Shown here: piece after piece, positions 50,705 through 53,286 of the stretch
Layout of the letters: each line of letters begins with the position of its first letter
Position numbering within the stretch: the stretch's first letter is position 1
Source: Desulfobacteraceae bacterium
Lineage (GTDB): Bacteria > Desulfobacterota > Desulfobacteria > Desulfobacterales > JAABTS01
NCBI GenBank assembly: GCA_011389735.1
Contig: JAABTS010000017.1
Span: 1-53,286, forward strand
Reading direction: 5' to 3'
Length of the DNA stretch: 53,286 bases
The notes under the pieces: model-generated
Seen by the model: the letters and a program-made list of their open reading frames with translations, nothing else
What the model was told of the DNA's origin: nothing
Database searches by the model: none
Position numbers and translations under genes: made by a program

Positions 50705-51427
50705 ATGAAAAACAAAAATACAAACTGTTTGAAGATTATCGCATGGGTGACGGCGATTTTTTGCATTTGGGCGGTCGACGTGTTTGCCCAGGAGAATGGC
50801 TTATGGTCCGGAGAGATCTCCGTTGACAAAGTGAGCGAGGTGAGAAACAGTCCGAATACGCCCACGGTCACGGCTTCAGAATTCAACATGAATATTTTTA
50901 TCCACCAGGACGCCGCCGGTCAGGCGCGGCTGATCAAAGACGTCACCATCATGCGCAAAAAAACCGCCGGCGGAGATTATAAAATCGTGCTGCTGACCGA
51001 TGACACCTTGATCCCCAATTATGAGGGGGTGGTCAAGCGTAACGGCGAGATGATCGGCATCCGCATGGGATCGGTTTTTTATGATTTTCCGGAACGGACC
51101 CTCAATATGACCGGCACGGTGGGCAAAGGCCAGACCGTATCCGCTTCCATCCAGTGTGCGGCGGATTTTCCGTCCAACCCCTACCGCCATAAATACCATC
51201 CCGCCCACCGGGAGGGCGTGGCCTTGTCGAGGGAGATCGTTTTGGAAATTTTTGAAACCCCGGCGGACACGGACGCGGCCGGCAACCCGAAACAGGCCGG
51301 TTACGGCGAGGAGTGGCTGGAGGGAAATTTCACCGAAACGGTCACCGGTCTGCACAAGATTCCCATCCATGCCGGGGGAACCTTCACTTTACAAAAAATC
51401 AGTCAAGTCAGCACGTTAAATGAATAA
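50705..51427 (+). CDS. Secreted protein of unknown function (2)
   Basis: 240 residues with a signal peptide ending near DVFAQENG. The mature part is beta-rich with alternating polar strands (LWSGEISVDKVSEV, FNMNIFIHQDAAGQARLIKD). No domain is recognised. GGGAGAAAAGC provides a ribosome site. It is followed 15 bp later by the long secreted protein, so the three genes look co-transcribed. Confidence 0.6.
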   Translation: MKNKNTNCLKIIAWVTAIFCIWAVDVFAQENGLWSGEISVDKVSEVRNSPNTPTVTASEFNMNIFIHQDAAGQARLIKDVTIMRKKTAGGDYKIVLLTDDTLIPNYEGVVKRNGEMIGIRMGSVFYDFPERTLNMTGTVGKGQTVSASIQCAADFPSNPYRHKYHPAHREGVALSREIVLEIFETPADTDAAGNPKQAGYGEEWLEGNFTETVTGLHKIPIHAGGTFTLQKISQVSTLNE

Positions 51428-51442
51428 GCAAAGGGTATGAAA

Positions 51443-53286
51443 ATGAAAAAACAAACATTACACATGATCCCTCGGAAAAAATACAGAGACGACAGGTTGA
51501 AAACCTTGATTATATTTTGGTTTTTTGCCGGTATCTTCCTTTTGATGGCCTGTCCCGGATTTGCGGCTGAGACGGTTTTGTACGGCCTGGCGGCAGAAGA
51601 CGCCACTGCTTGGGACGGAACCGTTTTGGAGGGTTCCGTAAACATCGTAGACCTGGATAAAAGCCAGGACGGTTCGGTTTATGTTGTCGGAAATTTCACG
51701 GGTAAACTCACCTTTGGTCCGGATCTGGTTTTCAGTTCTACAAAATTGAACGTTCCGGTAGGATTTCTGGGGAAATTTAACCCGGCCGGGGTTTGGGAAA
51801 CCGTTGTGACCTTCAAAAAGGTGCCCCCGAAAAAGGTGCTGGTAAAAGACACGAGCGTTTATATCTGCGACGACGATTATGTTCAAAAATACGATACCCA
51901 ATCACTGAATCTCGAATCAGGGGCGACAATGAGCGGGTCGCTGACCACGGCGGATCTATCGGTGGACGGCAACGGCAATGTTTACGTTTGCGGGAGGATG
52001 GATCTCGGCGCCGGAGAATGGGGAAGTCTGTCAGTATCAAATGATGATATACATGGAATGGGTTATATCGCAAAACTGGATAGCGAATTTTCGTGGGAAT
52101 GGGTCATCCAGAGCAGAACGGAGTATGATAACAGTGACACCGGAGAAACATGGAGCAAAGGAAGCTCGGATTTCCGCGGAATTACAGTGGATGTTTTAAA
52201 CCGGGTAAATATTATCGGGAATGTTACCATTTATGTCGCAGACCGTTACGAATACATCGAACTCAAGAAATACCATTTGAATGATAGTGGAACACAAGTA
52301 TATGATATAATTAAACAAGTTCCCGCTATGGGACAATTTACCGGAAGGCGGAGTTTTTTCTTGAAACTGGGGGCTCCGGCTGATGCGTCTTTTTATCAGA
52401 CTTCTCGAATTAGTACGGCAAAAGTTCTGGGACAGGATATTCTTTTCGCAAACGACCAACTGTATGTTCTGGAAAGCCAAAGTGACACTACGGATAGGCG
52501 CATGTCCACTCTGACGCTGGACGGCGGTTCCAAGGAACTCAAAGCAACCATCTCTTCACCAGATCCCCTCCAATCGGTTTACATGACCGTTGGTGAAGGC
52601 AATATTTATACGACGGGCAAATTTTCATCCACGTTGAAATTCAAAGACGCCTTCGAAAACGAAGTGAGTAGCGAATCATCTCCGAATAATAACATCTTCA
52701 TCGCCAAACAAGATCAAAATCTGGTTTGGTCGTGGACTAAAAAACTGGCCTGCGGTTATGATACCAGTAATTGCGCGGTCGAACCCGATGAGTTCGGTGT
52801 TCCGGTTATTGCGGCCGGCGGCGGGGTGAATTTTGTAGCCGGATCGTTCAACAGCGGAACGATGGTTGTCGGCAATGAAGATGAAGCCCCCAACGCCGAA
52901 CTATCCGCGGGAAGTCAAAACGCGGGGTATATGACCCCGTTGGACAATGACGGAAAATTCGCCCGGCGGTATTCATTCACCTTCAACTCTCCGATCTCTC
53001 AGGATCAAATCAAGGTGGAAATCGATGGTCAGGAATATCCAATGGATTCGGGATCGGAAATGTTGATTGCCAAGGGCGCGCATATCAAAATTACGGCGCC
53101 CGGCGTCATCTACTACCAAAAAAACGGACAACAAACCGACTACCTCCCCATGGCCGTTACCAAAATTTTTTGCACCGGTTACAACTCTGAGGGAATCCCT
53201 TCTTACAACGTGGGGGGAAACATTTCCGAAAACCCCGTTATCTGTGATTTCAACATCACCGCCGACACCGACGTTTCCTTCCTTTG
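51443..53286 (+). CDS. Large secreted beta-propeller-like protein, 3' partial
   Basis: At least 614 residues, cut by the window end. The ATG at 51443 has AAAGGG 8 nt upstream; an ATG at 51437 is in frame. A long signal region ends near CPGFAAETVLYG. The mature part repeats a blade-like unit: VYVVGNFTGKLTFGP, VYVCGRMDLGAGEWG, VNIIGNVT, IYTTGKFSSTLKFKDAF, each followed by segments such as GYIAKLDSEFSWEWV or IFIAKQDQNLVWSWT. This resembles SBBP-type beta-propeller repeats of large surface proteins. Role unknown; surface or extracellular location is inferred. Confidence 0.65.
   Translation, partial: MKKQTLHMIPRKKYRDDRLKTLIIFWFFAGIFLLMACPGFAAETVLYGLAAEDATAWDGTVLEGSVNIVDLDKSQDGSVYVVGNFTGKLTFGPDLVFSSTKLNVPVGFLGKFNPAGVWETVVTFKKVPPKKVLVKDTSVYICDDDYVQKYDTQSLNLESGATMSGSLTTADLSVDGNGNVYVCGRMDLGAGEWGSLSVSNDDIHGMGYIAKLDSEFSWEWVIQSRTEYDNSDTGETWSKGSSDFRGITVDVLNRVNIIGNVTIYVADRYEYIELKKYHLNDSGTQVYDIIKQVPAMGQFTGRRSFFLKLGAPADASFYQTSRISTAKVLGQDILFANDQLYVLESQSDTTDRRMSTLTLDGGSKELKATISSPDPLQSVYMTVGEGNIYTTGKFSSTLKFKDAFENEVSSESSPNNNIFIAKQDQNLVWSWTKKLACGYDTSNCAVEPDEFGVPVIAAGGGVNFVAGSFNSGTMVVGNEDEAPNAELSAGSQNAGYMTPLDNDGKFARRYSFTFNSPISQDQIKVEIDGQEYPMDSGSEMLIAKGAHIKITAPGVIYYQKNGQQTDYLPMAVTKIFCTGYNSEGIPSYNVGGNISENPVICDFNITADTDVSFL

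Overview
The window carries aprBA and qmoABC, the cytoplasmic and membrane core of dissimilatory sulfate reduction. The other genes also fit a Gram-negative sulfate reducer of the Desulfobacterota (probably Desulfobacterales): outer-membrane proteins, a lipoprotein, a CreBC two-component system, sigma-54 regulators, and FmdE, MobA and MoaE proteins. The taxon is inferred from gene content, not from a marker search. I saw no rRNA, tRNA, CRISPR array, transposase or phage gene.

Layout. 1-6.6 kb: the end of a VWA protein, a FabG-type reductase, an ABC1/UbiB-like kinase, and two YkgJ-type cysteine-cluster proteins flanking a degenerate SDR. 7.0-14.8 kb: aprBA and qmoABC, with a promoter, terminators and hairpins. 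15-18.4 kb: a SagB-like tandem nitroreductase and, on the other strand, a kinase-fold protein that recalls SidJ. 18.8-22.5 kb: a compact glmM-fmdE-coaE-mobA-moaE operon. 22.5-29 kb: a membrane-anchored NagZ-like hydrolase diverging from a VIT/vWA PEP-CTERM protein and its exosortase, followed on the other strand by creBC. 29.2-32.8 kb: serine acetyltransferase, a sigma-54 activator, and a small gene behind a sigma-54 promoter with three palindromic upstream sites. 33-36.7 kb: proton-translocating transhydrogenase in three pieces, whose beta subunit has a duplicated NADP domain. 37-39.7 kb: an outer-membrane barrel and two CsgG-like proteins. 40-43.8 kb: SMUG1-type uracil glycosylase, Sfp-type phosphopantetheinyl transferase, type II thioesterase and SelO. 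44.2-47.2 kb: a periplasmic binding protein and a chemoreceptor. 47.2-49.3 kb: a graveyard of frameshifted and truncated pieces. 49.7 kb to the end: three secreted proteins of unknown role, the last cut by the window end.

The most striking system is the 22.5-29 kb block. The intergenic region between the NagZ-like gene and the VIT/vWA-exosortase operon holds two arrays of TTCAY boxes at exact 11-bp spacing: four on the plus strand and three on the minus strand. This matches the E. coli cre tag (TTCAC-N6-TTCAC) bound by CreB, and creBC lies at the far end of the same block. I infer a CreBC-controlled cell-envelope module with a dedicated one-substrate exosortase.

The intergenic spaces are also unusual. 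About ten carry copies of one imperfect, inverted-end element (about 110 bp, with longer forms around tandem heptamers), one of them inside the transhydrogenase operon. A second family of short palindromes is present as well.
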